A stretch of DNA of 64,000 nucleotides, taken from the NCBI GenBank assembly GCA_002150815.3, contig NDFF03000010.1, forward strand, positions 1 through 64,000, written 5' to 3'. The position numbers and the translations under genes are program-made. The notes under the pieces are model-generated. The model did not search any database and was not told the origin of the DNA. It was given only the letters and a program-made list of their open reading frames with translations. Positions 23,764 to 36,669 of this stretch are shown one piece after another. Source of the stretch: Grammothele lineata (taxonomy: Eukaryota > Basidiomycota > Agaricomycetes > Polyporales > Polyporaceae). The first letter of the stretch is position 1; every line of letters begins with the position of its first letter.

Positions 23764-26450
23764 ATGCCCATTCAGGTGAGTAGATTATCTGCTGCGCTAC
23801 AAGCTGCTCTCTAATACACTTGCAAAATCTTCTCTAGTCTAGCCCTGCTGCTCAGCTCCTCCCAGAGGTCATCTTGATGATCTTTACCCTCCTCAAAGCC
23901 CAGTTCAACTTTGAACGCGCTATCTGTGACAAGGCGACCTTCAACCAATTTCACTCTGTTGCAGAGCTCACTTACAGAGTTGACGTTCCCCACCGCCCTG
24001 TGAAGAGACCCTGGGCCTGGCTCTCCTCTGCCATGGCTTGCAAGGATTGGTGGGATGTCGTCTCTTCTACTCCCTCTCTCTGGAACACCATCGACTTGAC
24101 ACTTCCTTTTCCAACTGAGGATCAGTTTCGTACCCTTCTCCTCAGGTCTGAGGAGGCTCCTCTGGCCATCAACTTCTCCCTTGCTCCTCAGAAGATTGAT
24201 GACGAACTTGAGCACCTTATTCTTGCCAACGTCCGCCGCATCGCCCACATCATCATCAACACCATATCCCAGTTTCCAGTGCTCTTCGACAATGAGATGC
24301 CGTCCCTCCGTACCCTATACATTGCCCAAGACATACCCTTGGTCGTCGTCGAGTTTGGTTTCTATGAAAACCTCACCACGCTGGACTTTGCAGGGATGCT
24401 CAACTACGACCTGCCCGACCTCACCAAAACCTTCTCCCATCTCACCTCTCTCCACCTTGCAGGCCCTGGCCTCTGTGGCATACCTCACGGTGCTATTATA
24501 GGGGAGTTTCCTAAGCAGCTATCGTCCCTCACCGCCCTCAGGAAGCTCAGTATCATAGAGGGTGTGCCCTACGTCCATCATCTCCCCCACAACATCGAGC
24601 CATTCAAGCTTCACTATCTGTGACAAGGCGACCTTCAACCAATTTCACTCTGTTGCAAAGCTCACTTACAGAGTTGACGTTCCCCGCTGCCCTGTGAAGA
24701 GACCCTGGGCCTGGCTCTCCTCTGCCATGGCTTGCAAGGATTGGTGGGATGTCGTCTCTTCTACTCCCTCTCTCTGGAACACCATCGACTTGGCACTTCC
24801 TTTTCCAACTGAGGATCAGTTTCGTACCCTTCTCCTCAGGTCTGAGGAGGCTCCTCTGGCCATCAACTTCTCCCTTGCTCCTCAGAAGATTGATGACGAA
24901 CTTGAGCGCCTTATTCTTGCCAACGTCCGCCGCATCGCCCACATCATCATCAACACCATATCCCAGTTTCCAGTGCTCTTTGACAATGAGATGCCGTCCC
25001 TCCGTACCCTATACATTGCCCAAGACATACCCTTGGACGTTGTCGAGTTTGGTTTCTATGAAAACCTCACCACGCTGGACTTTGCAGGGATGCTCAACTA
25101 CGACCTGCCCGACCTCACCAAAACCTTCTCCCATCTCACCTCTCTCCGCCTTGCAGGCCCTGGCCTCTGTGGCATACCTCATGGTGCTATTATAGAGGAG
25201 TTTCCTAAGCAGCTATCGTCCCTCACCGCCCTCAGGAAGCTGAGTATCATAGAGGGTGTGCCCTACGTCCATCATCTCCCCCACGACGTCGAGCCATTCA
25301 AGCTTCATGTCACTCATCTAGTTTTGGAGGACCAAGACCAGCCAGCCAAGGTCATTCGCAACTTCTTAAGCCACTTCACCCTCCCTGACGTCAGGGACAT
25401 GTTCCTCCATGGGACGACTCTTCTCCCCAACGATGAGAACCCCATTGGCCCTATCACTGATCTCCTCAAGAACGTCAATCCCTACAACCACCTTCATTGG
25501 CCCAAGGAGTGCTTTTCTCTCGACTCCTTTTCCCACCTCCACATGTACTTTAGGGATTCTGGTTGTCATGGTCTGCAAATTGCTATGTGGAAGGAGGATC
25601 CTGCGCTTTTCCAGAGGTGAGCGAGCGTCTCGTCTGTTGTTCAGCTTTATATTAACAACTTTATTCACTCAATAATAGGGACGCACTTTGGGGAGGACCG
25701 CCTGTGGCTGAAGTCAAGCCCTACTTGCCATTTGAGTAAGCACTGCATTTTTGCTGCCCTTTATTTGCTGACAACTTTAGCAGCGAACTATACTCTCCTG
25801 AATATCCGCACAGCGATGCCCACCACTTCCGCCTCATCCAGGTTGAGCATGCCCATCATGGGTTTCTGTTCACCCTTCCTTACCCTTTCAACCACAATCC
25901 AAGGGTTTCCTATGGCGAGTACATGCCCTTTAACTTTGTCGACGACCTCCTCGATGCTATCCACGAGCATTACATCCCCTACAAGGGCATCACTGCCCTC
26001 CACCTCAACGTCTTTCTGCTCTCTGGCTCAGGCAAGATGAGATGGGGTCAAGCTTTGAAGAACTTTGAGGCTCTTCGCGAGTTTGTAGCCTATGGCCGCA
26101 CTCCCAGCCCTGATTGCGTCAATATGCTCCCCATTCTCTCCGTTTTAGGTTTTCGCCCTACTGGTGGCCGACCTCCCCAGGCACCCTCCCTTGCCTGTAT
26201 CAGATTCATTGGCGACGGCGTTATTTTTGGGACGCAAGGTATAGCGGACGCTGCAAAGAGTTTGGAGTCTAGGGGAAGACAGGGCTATAAGTTGGAGGTA
26301 CTTCATCTCACTTTTCTGGTTATGGACAGCGACATCAACCCTCCGCCGCTCAACTTGGCGGTGTGGGAGAATAAGTTTCAGGTGGCTTTAAATATATTTA
26401 CAAATGTAGCTGCCAAGTTCTCCTATACCTTTAGGGTAAAGAATATGTAG
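23764..26450 (+). pseudogene. F-box-like protein gene broken by an internal 694-bp tandem duplication
   Basis: The first exon is only ATG-CCC-ATT-CAG (23764-23775). Exon 2 resumes at 23838 with LLPEVILMIFTLLKA, an F-box-like start, then PWAWLSSAMACKDWWDVV and leucine-rich segments. The stretch 23920-24613 is repeated at 24614-25307 with about 14 differences. Because 694 is not a multiple of three, the frame is lost at the junction and hits TGA 24621-24623. Copy 2 continues in the shifted frame to 25616. Introns lie at 25617-25678 and 25736-25780, and the last exon ends with TAG 26448-26450. Without the duplication the family layout (F-box, LRR-like body, C-terminal VLHLTFLV block) is intact. 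It is a substrate-adaptor type for SCF ubiquitin ligases by family analogy. Confidence 0.8.
23920..25307 (+). repeat. Direct tandem duplication, 2 x 694 bp, about 98% identical
   Basis: Copy 1 is 23920-24613 and copy 2 is 24614-25307. Both begin CTATCTGTGACAAGG and end CATTCAAGCTTCA. I count about 14 substitutions by eye and no indel, so the event looks recent. Confidence 0.93.
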
Positions 26451-26795
26451 TAGCAATGTACAGCGCAGCGCTGAAAGTACTTCAATGCATCTTGTAACTT
26501 GTGGTCTATGCAGTCTGCCTGCCCAAGGATGGTAGAAGTTGTTAATATGGCGCCTAAAGTGCTTGTTGCTTTATCAACTTTGATCTTCAACCGCCACTGC
26601 AAGTCCTCACAGTGGGTGTCTCATAGTGCTGTTTTCATTTTCTGATACTAAAAAGAGTATCCAAATTTAGCTCTGCAATCCCTTACAGGTAAATGATATA
26701 TCAACAGTGCACTGACTTGCTCATCACACTCATTTTATATATGCCTCAGATCATCCTTAGCTCTCCCTCAACTGCACTTCCAACAATACCCAGCT

Positions 26796-28833
26796 ATGCC
26801 TCAGGAAGTGAGTAGAATGCTCTAACTCTCTTAGATACTCAATTTTGAACCTCTAAATAATTAGACTGCTGTCCTCGCTGCCACCCCTGTTGCCCCCTGC
26901 CTCCGCCTCCCTGCTGAACTCATCATTATGATCCTCCTCTTCATCAAATGGGAACTTATTTATCAACATAGGAAGAAATGTAGTGGCAGTTGGAGTAGAA
27001 AGCCTCTGCAGTGGCTACCTGCTAGCCAATTTTGCAAGCTATGGTGGAAGGTGGCGGTCAGTGAGTCAGCTACCCTTTGGAACACTTTGGACATCAAGGA
27101 TCCCTACCCCTCTCCCTCTCAATTCTCTACTATCCTCCGGCGCACCAAACAGGCCCCTTTGGATATTTCCTTTCTTACAAGAAATTATGATCCCCTCCCT
27201 CCTTATATCATTCAAGTTCTGAGTGTTGCCACCCGCCGCATTGTTTCCCTCAACATTCCCTCTCTTGCTGGCTGCTACAATATATTCTCTAGCCCTCTCC
27301 TTGCCCTCAAATCCCTCAGGGTTTTAGCCTCGGCAGACTCTGCTCTTATTGCAAATGCTCCCTTTCCCAATATTGAGGTTTTACACCTGGGTTGGGTACA
27401 CCCATTGCCAGACATTTCTCAACTCTCATCTCTTGTCGACCTTCATTTCAACGCTCTCCTTCTCCCTCCTGGTGTCACATTTTCAGACTTTGCACACACA
27501 CTCTCCTCTTTGCCACATTTGAAGAATCTTTTAATCCCACATACATTGCCATCTATTCCAAGATTCTTGGGAACAGCAGAGGAACACCTCCCTCTCTGGT
27601 CACTCACTCTGCTTGTTCTATGCGACCCTGACGCATTGAACGTCGGCTCCTTTCAAACCTGGTTCAACTTTCCCTCTAACGCCATGCACTTTACCCTTGG
27701 GTCAAGCAGCATAGTTGAGGGTCCCAATGACATCCTCATGATGTTACATAATCTCAGCATTCCCCTCGACTCTCCCTGCTACCAGAGCCATGTCGCACAT
27801 GCCAATCACCTTCACATTGGCTTTTCCATTCCTCTATCTATGGTTGAGATTTCTATGTGGAATCAACTTCCCCGTTGGGTGGGTGAGAGAACAAGGATAC
27901 GCCTTTTACAGTTCTCTCTTAAGTTGGACTTTAAACAAAGGTAAGCATTGTATCAATGGCCCTTTTAATATTCAATGCCGTCTAATTATCTACTATCATA
28001 GGGAGGGAAAACCCTTTATTGACCAAAACTGCTCTAGCCACACCCATGAGTCCTACCTCAGTAGCATCGACCCTATCAGACAGGTTACCTATTATCTCAA
28101 GTATAGGGCAGCGCTAGAAGACATCCTCTCTGAAGCTGGCACTGGCTATATCCTCCATGACCTCCGCCTTGCCGCCAACTTAAATCACTCCCTTCCTGCC
28201 TCTACTATCACATGCCTTTTCATCCATGCTTGGGTTATCACAGGCCATGCTGCTCATGACTGGGAAATATGGGATTCATTTCTTGCAACATTTGATTCCC
28301 TCAAGGAACTTGTCTGTTACGGTTCCGGTCCCTGCATCAGCATGATCTATGCTTTACACGCCCTATGCAGAATCGTCCCTTCCTCCGACTCAGACAACTC
28401 AGATGATAGCTCAGAGGGTGGTCAGGGCAGCTAAGGAGACTTAGGTGATACAGATAGTGTTAACTCAACAGAAGACATAGACGATAACCAAGGAGACACT
28501 GAAGAAGAGGACATCTTCTTTGATGCCCACAATGGCTATGAGGGCCCCATTCTCTGCCCCCACCTTCGTCATCTCTCCTTTATAGGAGATTGTGTTATTT
28601 TAGAAGATGACTTGGCGCAGGCTACCGCACATCTCTGTGCGCGCACTCAAGCTCACACCATCTTTGATGTCTTAGAGTTGACGGTCTTAGTAGGCGCTGA
28701 TAAGCTAAGGAAGATGGAGGATGTCGACCATAGGGAGGAAGAGAGGCACTAGCATACAAAGTATGAGGAGTATATTGAGTTCATGTGCCACTTTGCTACA
28801 AAGTTCAGTTTGACATTGCAGGTATATCAGTAG
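26796..28833 (+). pseudogene. F-box-like paralog 2, two in-frame stops
   Basis: Exon 1 is ATG-CCT-CAG-GAA (26796-26807). Exon 2 starts at 26865 with the F-box-like LRLPAELIIMILLFIKWE, then WLPASQFCKLWWKVA and LWNTLDIKDPYPSPSQF, and runs to 27940. Exon 3 starts at 28002 and stops at TAA 28432-28434 after an acidic SDSDNSDDSSEGG stretch. The same frame continues past that stop with family-like sequence (LRHLSFIGDCV, VLELTVLVGA) through a second stop, TAG 28750-28752, to a natural-looking stop at 28831-28833. Compared with the intact paralog downstream it lacks about 130 C-terminal residues unless read through. It could still make a truncated protein. Confidence 0.8.
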
Positions 28834-29246
28834 TACTTGAGCGCTGTAGGCAATGTACCTAGTATATACTAAACTGTTCACAACATTGTCACTCTCAATG
28901 TCTCTTCTACCTCTAGGGTATAGGATATGTAGTAGCAGCATACAGTATTATCTTTACAGCAACTGAACGCATCACAAATTGTGTGGTTTGCTTGCTCAAG
29001 TCTGTCCTTAAAGCGCTTGTCTCAAATATCAACTTTGACATTCACCCACCACTACAAGTCCTTACAGTGAGTGTTCTGTAGTACTGTTCCTGCCTTTTTA
29101 TACTCACATATCTTATAGAACTCAACTTTCTAATCCCCTTGTGGTAAACACCTAAATAACGCGCTCATGTGCCAGCCAAACTCATATTGCACGCATCTCA
29201 GGTTATTACTGGCATTGTCAAACAACGCCTCAAATACATCTCAGCT

Positions 29247-31211
29247 ATGCCTCAGCAAGTGAGTATCGTCCTCTCAGTTCATCAATTCATTTATTGAAAG
29301 TCTTCTCATTGTCAGAATACCGCCATTTTGGCCATGCCCCATGCCACGTCGCTCGCCCCCTGCCTCCGCCTCCCTATAGAGCTCATCATTATGATCTTCC
29401 TCTTTCTCAAGTGGGAACCCATATACCAATGGGAAGAGACATCCAGACAGGATTGGAATAGAAAACCTCTTCAATGGCTCCCTGCTGCCCAATTTTGCCA
29501 GCTTTGGAGGGATGCGGCGGTAAAGCACTCCGCTCAGCTGTGGAACACCGTCGACATCAAACCTCCCTTCATGACCCCTGCACAACTTCTTGACTGGCTT
29601 CAGCGCACCAAGGGCGCACCTCTGGATCTGTCTTTCCCTAATTACAGTTACTCCATCCCCAGCAATCTCATAAAGGTTCTTGCACCGGCTGCTCAGCGTC
29701 TCGTCTCCCTCAACGTCCCTTCTTTAGCCGGCCTCTCCTCTTTCTTTCTCACCCCTCTTCCTGCCCTCAAAACCCTCAGGATTTTAGATGGGAAAGACTC
29801 CTCTCTCATTGCTGCAGCCCCCTTTCCTAACTTGAAAGTATTGGACCTCCATTGGACAATGCCCCTGCCCGACATCTCTCAACTCTTTTCCCTTACAACC
29901 CTTACTGTCAGCAATCTTGTTCTTCCTCCCAATGTCTCCTTTTCACAGTTTGCACACATTCTCTCCCTATTGCCATGCTTTGAGAGTCTCACAGTCTATG
30001 ATTTATTACCATCTATCCAACCCTATACTGGCACCAAGGCTGAGCGGCCCGCCCTTAAAGCGCTTAACCGCCTCACTCTCTTCGACTACAGTTCAACCAA
30101 TGTCGGCATATTCCTCACATGGTTCACTATCCCATTTCCCCTCAAACGCCTAGTCCTTGGGTCTCATGACTGGGTTGGGCTTCAGGAGGGTGTTGATATA
30201 GCAACTATGTTGCAGCAGCTCATTCCTTTAAATGCAGACGAGCGTCATGTTAGTCTCATTAATACCGCCAACCATCTCAATCTCAACTTGCTCTCAGAGG
30301 AGCACCTCATGTGCATCATCACTATATGGCATGAAGTTTCTCCTTGGATGACTGAGCCTGCAGGGCCGCCAACTGAAGTCGTTCAACTTGCACTAGACTT
30401 TGAAGACAGGTAAGCGCTCTCTAGTAATCTGCCCCTTACAACTTGCTTACTCAACTATAACAGCTTTGGCAGGCGGACCGCCGTCTTGCCTGAAGATCCT
30501 GATAAAGCTTATGCAGATGCTGTTGCTGGATCTCAATCTTCACCTGCCTCCCTCTTATATTTCTATTCTCATGGCAGAGAGAATCCAGATGAAGATTCCA
30601 GCTATATTCTCCATGATCTCCGCCACGCCGCTCTCACCAACCACTCCATTCCCTCCTCTAGCCTTGCATCTCTTCACATTCATTCCTGGCTGCTGACAGG
30701 CCATCCTGTCAACAATTGGGGGACATGGCAGTCATTTCTGTCCTGTTTTGGGTCCCTCATGGAGCTCGTCTGTTATGGTACCAGCCAACGTTGTCGCATA
30801 ACTGATGCTATCCTCGCCCTCTGCCTAAGTCCCCCTACTTCCAACTCAGATGCCAATGCCCAGGAGAGGGAGGATCATGCTGAAGAAGACACCGTACACA
30901 TTCCAGGGACTGGAATTGCCCTGTGCCCACTCCTGCGCCGGCTGCGTTTCATAGGAGATTGCACTGTTGATGGGGTGGACATAGAGGATGTGGCCAATCA
31001 TCTCACTGCCCGTGCTCGTGTTCATGTCCCCCTCGACTTCTTAGAGCTCACATTTTTGGTAGGGGTGGATGATCCTAGGGATCTATTAGAGGCAGAGGAC
31101 ATCAACGTTGACGATGAGTTAGCTTACTGGGCTACAAAGTACCGTAAAGACCTGACGTTGATGCGGCAAGCAGCCAACAGTGTCGTCTATACCTTTAACG
31201 TCTTCCAGTAG
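29247..31211 (+). CDS. F-box-like/LRR-type protein, apparently intact paralog 3
   Basis: Exons are 29247-29258 (ATG-CCT-CAG-CAA), 29316-30409 and 30464-31211, with stop TAG. All junctions keep phase. The N-terminus has the F-box-like LRLPIELIIMIFLFLKWE. WLPAAQFCQLWRDAA and LWNTVDIKPPFMTPAQ are shared with paralog 2. The body is a leucine-rich series, and the C-terminus has RRLRFIGDCTVDGVDIEDV and FLELTFLVGVDD. Known role by family: agaric F-box proteins of this kind are large, fast-evolving sets thought to choose SCF substrates. No substrate can be inferred. It is the only full-length member of the tandem set here. Confidence 0.85.
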
Positions 31212-31406
31212 ATCTCTGTAGTAACTTGAACTATTACCTTGTAGCCTGGAATGAACTTCTGCTCTGTGTGGTAACTGCAGGGCCGGCAGTGCGGCAACTG
31301 AGAAGTCCGGTGCAGCGTGAGTATCCAACTGCGGGTGCAATCCTCTGCATATATATAGAGTTCCCTGGTGATGACCGCCGCCCCTCCCTCTCTTTTCTCT
31401 TCTATC

Positions 31407-31944
31407 ATGTCTACTGGTGGACTGCGTACTTTTGGCTCTGGCACGGGCGCTTCTCCCCGCGTGAACAAAGAGTATATGCCTCACTATCTTAACAAGTATG
31501 TCCGCCTCTTGGGCAAATTCCTCTCTGTAAGCACACTCTTATCAACTCCTGTGACGTCAATCTCACCATCAACTTTTGAACGTCTAGCAATCTGAGGACA
31601 CCGCTGTCTTTGAGGCCTCTGATGGCGCTACTGTGAACGTGACTCATATTTCCGAGGTGCGTTCATGCCCTCTTACCATCCTTCATTACTGTTGACACCT
31701 CAACGTCTACTGCAGACGTTTGCTGCAGCCCTTGAGGGCAGCAGGTTCATTGAGGTCATCAGCATTGTCAGAGACGCTGAGACGATCGAGATGGTGAGGT
31801 TTGTGCGCATGGGCGATGACGTCGGTGAGTCTATCCCTTGTTTAGCATTATGATGCAAGCTAATGTTCGTGCTTAGACATGACACCGGGGGCATTGATAC
31901 GTGATTCGACGAGTCTCACTGGAGGGGCACGCGAACAAAACTGA
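31407..31944 (+). CDS. RPA3: Replication protein A 14-kDa subunit (RPA3) homolog
   Basis: Exons are 31407-31526, 31588-31656, 31716-31824 and 31877-31944, all with in-phase GT-AG introns. They give a protein of about 121 aa, the usual size for the family. It has the OB-fold features of RPA3: RVNKEYMPHYLNKYVRLLGK, then FEASDGATVNVTH, FIEVISIVRDAETIEMVRF and the conserved MGDDVDM. RPA3 is the small subunit of the trimeric single-strand DNA binding complex used in replication and repair. This is a single-copy housekeeping gene and marks the change to GC-richer sequence. Confidence 0.82.
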
Positions 31945-32680
31945 CCATGCCCCACGCGTGTGACGTGCTGTTCCACGGCGTCATCATTTTGAGTTAAACT
32001 GCCGTGATGTTATAGTGAATCTCAGCGTGATGTGATGCGAATCACCGGAAACAGCACTTTAAGTTATCCCACCGTGATTCTTGCGTGACACACATAGAGG
32101 CACTCAATAACTCATGGTGACAACACAGGGGGATCACATAACGTTACGTTGCCGTGACGGTTCCGTGACACTGATCGTTTCACGCAAAACACACGAACAA
32201 TTCACATTGAGTGATTCTGAAGTGATTCTTTGCGTGAACCGGGCCGGATCATGTGATCATAATCATTGGTGAGTTTCTCGGTGAAACGGTGGTGCGACAG
32301 CGGTGTTCCCCCCAACTACGACTACCAAGTCTACAACTACAACTACCATCACAACGAACCAACTTCCACAACAACATGCGCAACTACTACATTTACTACT
32401 TGTACACTATTTGCATGGATTATGGTGCGGCTAGTCGCGTCCTTTCGCGGCGTCCCGACGGCCCCCCGAATGACCAACGACTAAATCATACCTCGCTTAA
32501 TACATGGACCTTCGCCATCGGTTGCGCATGGTATGTAGGCGACAGGGCATGCATCGGACTTGTGCACTCGTGCGTACAAACTGACAGCTTGGTCCGCTCG
32601 CGATCGGTGCACAGGGGTCAAGAAATACATGCTGACAATGCGACCAGTATCAGACACCAGCAGGAACTGACTGCACTGGC
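31945..32680. other. Intergenic stretch with dispersed GTGAC/GTGATT repeats
   Basis: From about 31975 to 32240 short repeats of CCGTGAC/CCGTGAT and two copies of GTGATTCTT(T)GCGTGA occur. They resemble subterminal repeats of a DNA transposon, but no terminal inverted repeat was found. From 32310 there is an ACTACAACTAC-type low-complexity run. No gene is supported. Confidence 0.45.
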
Positions 32681-32689
32681 GCGTGCAGC

Positions 32690-34495
32690 GTGGACGAGGA
32701 CGATTTGCGGGCCCATTCACAGGTCGCCCTCAGTCCTCTCCTACCGGTTCTTTCCTCTCGTTCAATTGCATCGCTATCTTCTCTTCATACTGCATATCCA
32801 ACAAGGCTTCTAGTAGAGCACCAAATAGACTCAGTGAGTGCCGGCATGAATGCCGATCCACAAATCTTAATTCAATAATGACGCTTGACCACCGTTCTAC
32901 AGAACTCAGATCCGGAACGGGACTTTTGGGAGAACGATGTCCTGCGCATCGTGTGCATCCCGCGATTGTACGGTACGTGCTCCCTGAACAGCCATCCGTT
33001 TACGCCTAAGAGCGATGTCCTGTGTAAGTACAACTAGCGCATATGCTTCGTGGCGCATAAATACGAAGACGACAAATGTCACAGCTGAGAAAGGGGTGGA
33101 CGCTAGCAGAAGTACGAAACTGTATTCACTTCCATCCGAACTATGTTACTGATGTCCACACAACCCCTAGGGCAGGCGATTGGCAAAATATAACGCTTTC
33201 TCGTCCCGCCACTCAGTAGCCGTCTTCGGACACAAGTAGATCCAACACCGCATCGTCTTTGGGCTTGTCTTCGGGCTCTTCGTCCGCACAGAAGAGTCGT
33301 CCCAGCCTTTTCCCTCAAGCGGGCATGTTGAACCACCTATTCCTCAAGGGAAGGGTTCGAGGAGTTCGATAGCGATTCGGATTTTGATGTATTGCGTGGT
33401 ACGTGTTCAAATCCATAACAAAACGAGATACACTGCTCACTCCCGGACCATTCGTAGCGGAATCAAGTGAGCCTTTAAATCGCAAGCGCGATCACTTTCA
33501 TCAATCATGATGTCTTTCACAGTGGTCGAGACAAAAAGCGAAGATCTCCCCCAGTGGTTTGGGAAACGACTCTCAGACATCACTCTCGTAGTCGCTCTCG
33601 TCAACTGCATCGATTGACCCTACGATCTGCAGAAAACGAACACCACTGGAATATGTGGACTCCTTCACTTCAGTCGTCCCCTGTGCATCCCGCAAGTCTG
33701 CGTCATGTCGTCCGTCCCGGGGAAATTCTCATATCATGTTCTACTAATTCTCGTATCAACTCAGGTGATTGCGGCAGAAATTCGCTCGAAGACGCCTCCT
33801 CCACAGTCCAAGGTGTTTTCTCCCGCGTCTGCCATGTCTCCAGCGCGTTCGCGCAACGTTACCGAGACACCAACGATTGGCTGAGTATGCTAGTCCTTCA
33901 CGAACATTGTCTGGTTCGAGAACGATAGTCCACTCAACAATCCTGCGTCATTGAACTCGCCAGCACCGGCGCGGGCTCCCATGGCCGTCGACCTACCATC
34001 ACAACCTGGGATGTACATCACCGCGCATTTTAAGGGCGCTCAGGCGTGCAGTACGAGCGAGCACAGGGAGTAAGAAATGACCGGTGGACGTGGGAGCAAG
34101 CTGTTCACGTGGACCTCAACACTGAACAGACTGAAAGGCCCGAACAACAACGCAGTCACGAGAGTCGCTCACGTCATCCTCGGACCGTCTCTTTCCCTGA
34201 CATCGGCGGCGGACGTCTCCGTATGGTACGTTTGGAACACGGCCTTAGACTGTTACGTAAGCTAGTAGATTCTCAGTTCCTGTGTTTAGATGTTCAGAGC
34301 CTCTGCTACCTTGTGGGAACATCATGCTTAGTGGTGCGTGACATTGGCGCGTCACTCTCGCCAGGTGTAGTATACCGTAGTCATCTATCGTACTATGGCA
34401 ATACCGACTTCAAAAGCCTAGTAATGGAGCACGAGTGTGAGCTAGACAGCCCCATACTGTGTGTGCGATTAACGGTTGGTGACATCTGCAGTAAG
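32690..34495 (+). CDS. Possible multi-exon hypothetical gene or gene relic
   Basis: A plausible in-phase junction joins VEHQIDS (donor at about 32830) to NSDPERDFWENDVLRIVCIP (from about 32902). Further short candidate exons follow acceptors near 33350 (EEFDSDSDFDVLR), 33521 (an RS-rich stretch with HHSRSRSRQ) and 34050. No ATG start or complete frame could be fixed; the first ORF opens with GTG. It may be a fragmented relic. No family was recognised. Confidence 0.3.
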
Positions 34496-34499
34496 TAAC

Positions 34500-36480
34500 G
34501 GCCGAACGGGCCCCACTGTCAAATGGCGCTGCCGAATGTGGTTCAACACGGGTACGCGGAGCGCAGGGCGGCATCCTTCTGAGTAGCCTGCGCGGCAAGT
34601 ACCACACCACTCGTCGCGCACGCCGCTAGGATGCGTAATCTGGCGAGTGGCTGGGAAAACCAATACTATGATGCAGCTAGGCTATCTACGCTGGTATAGA
34701 AGAAAGAGGTCCTTTTCATTACGGAAATGTATACCGGCCCGAAAGTATGCCAGTATTGTGCGTGGAGCGTCATCTCGGACAGCCCCAGTGTTTCCAAAGC
34801 ATGTTCAATACTGCTTATCATTACTGTCCGATCGGCTGGTAGCTCGAAAGCATCTTCACGTGCGAGTCTACTCGAGCAGACATCTTCTCATATATAGGTG
34901 AGTATCAGCAGGCGAGTCCTTCGAGACCCTAACCCGCCAGTGATACTAATCCAGACCGTTCTCGCGAACAGTCACTTCAGTTAACGTTGGATGTTGAACG
35001 TTGAGCGCCGAGCCTGGGCAGGCTGGCAGTGGTCGATTGGCAATCTGGCTTGAGAAGATTGCTGTTTGCTAATCGTGGGCTGGCGAGATTGAGATTACGG
35101 CACGTGGCTATCGGCGCTAAGCTAGTAGTAGCTAGGAGGGTGATTTCGACCGCTGTACCCAGCGGCCGGCCCACATCTCGTACTTTGCTTCTCCCTTTCG
35201 GTATAACGACAAGCTCTCTTCCCACCCATCTTACATGAGTAACTGACACCCAGTCAAATAGTAACCTTGGTTTACTCCACTCTTAATAAAATAACAACAC
35301 ATGAAGCTCAGCGCCGTTGAAGACGACCGGCCACTAACGAAGAGCTCGATTTGTGAAGCAGTCTCTACGGCACACTGTGGCTAGAAAGTAACAGCCACTC
35401 CTCGAAGCCCCGGCTACCCTCACGGAAAACTCCCCCTTCATACGAGGCAGAATCTTCAGCTTTTCGTCACTTCACCACAGTCCTCATGTACTATATTTTA
35501 AGACGAATGAATCCCCACTCCGAGTTCGCGACTTCTAAGACTTAGCACCAGGATAGTTTGGTGATTGCCCGCGGGCGGAGTGGCTGCGGCTTCTGGAGAT
35601 CTCTGAAGATCGCTCGTGTAACACACGGGCGCAATCCCCGGCATTGTGCTGTAGCCTTCTGCCTACGTAGGTTCGTCAGCAAGCTAACTTATTAGCGACC
35701 GACAATACCTGGGACAAATTACATCTGCCGATACTTGCCTCGCCCGTCATCGAGAGACGGAAGCTATATCTCAAATAATACGTACCTCGAAGCTAACCCC
35801 GGTTGCGTAAGAGCGTCAAAATCTGTAGAGCCCAGGGATAATCGGCCTGCGTTGATGCGATGAGTGTTCGCGATCTGTCCCCGACCACGTCTCGCCCTTC
35901 TCAAGATTGAAGATTCCCCGGATTTGCTGAATACACCCAACCGTGAAACGGCGCCCCCACTACCCTACGCGAGCTCTTCACCTGGTGTAGCGCGCCCGTC
36001 GTAACTGGGCGTTCAGTAACACCACTACAGCGCTATTAGCAGCTAATGTCAGCCGCAGACCCCCGCTTCTGCTCACCTCTACTGCTGCATGAGAACCCAT
36101 CAGAGGGCTAGACTGTCGACCGCAGGTGCCTTCGTACGTGTACAGTTTGCATCGATAATGGACAAAGACGCGCCGTTGGCGCTTAGATTGCAGCCTTCTA
36201 GCATCCGGAATATCCAGCTGTATGTCTTCCGCAGTTCTGGGACGATTTCCAAGCGTGAATTTGCAGTGGGCTGGGCGAATTGAGATCAGAGCAAGACTGC
36301 GGTGTTGCGGCGGACGAGAAATTTCGATACCGCTGGCTTGGACGAGTGCAGCTTGTTACGTTTGCGGTCTCCTGTTTTACCTTAAATCAAGTATTTGGCG
36401 ATCGTCTTGTGGTTGAATAACTATGATGCACGCTGGAGCACGATCAGCGTATAGTGTGGGTAACGTGCCCTGTTAGACTA
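34500..36480. other. Gene-poor stretch, nothing recognised
   Basis: About 2 kb on both strands with only short, unspliced ORFs and no domain, long repeat or RNA gene that I can support. Confidence 0.5.
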
Positions 36481-36669
36481 GTGATGGTACATTTCCAAGG
36501 GTATAACAACAAGACGGGAAAAGAAACATATATCTAAATAGAGAGAGGATTCCCAGATATTCCACATACGAACGCACCTCAAACTTCGATTTCCTAACTC
36601 CAGCCGTTGGTAACGCTTGCGCTCGCTTCGCAATCCCTGCAAGCGCACATTTGCATTCCTCATCAAGCC

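Noticed and set aside
35570..35650. tRNA-like stretch (GCGGGCGGAGTGGCTGCGG, then GCGCAATCCCCGGC)
   Set aside because: The A-box and B-box resemblance is partial, no cloverleaf with a proper anticodon stem could be drawn, and the B box departs from GGTTCGAATCC.
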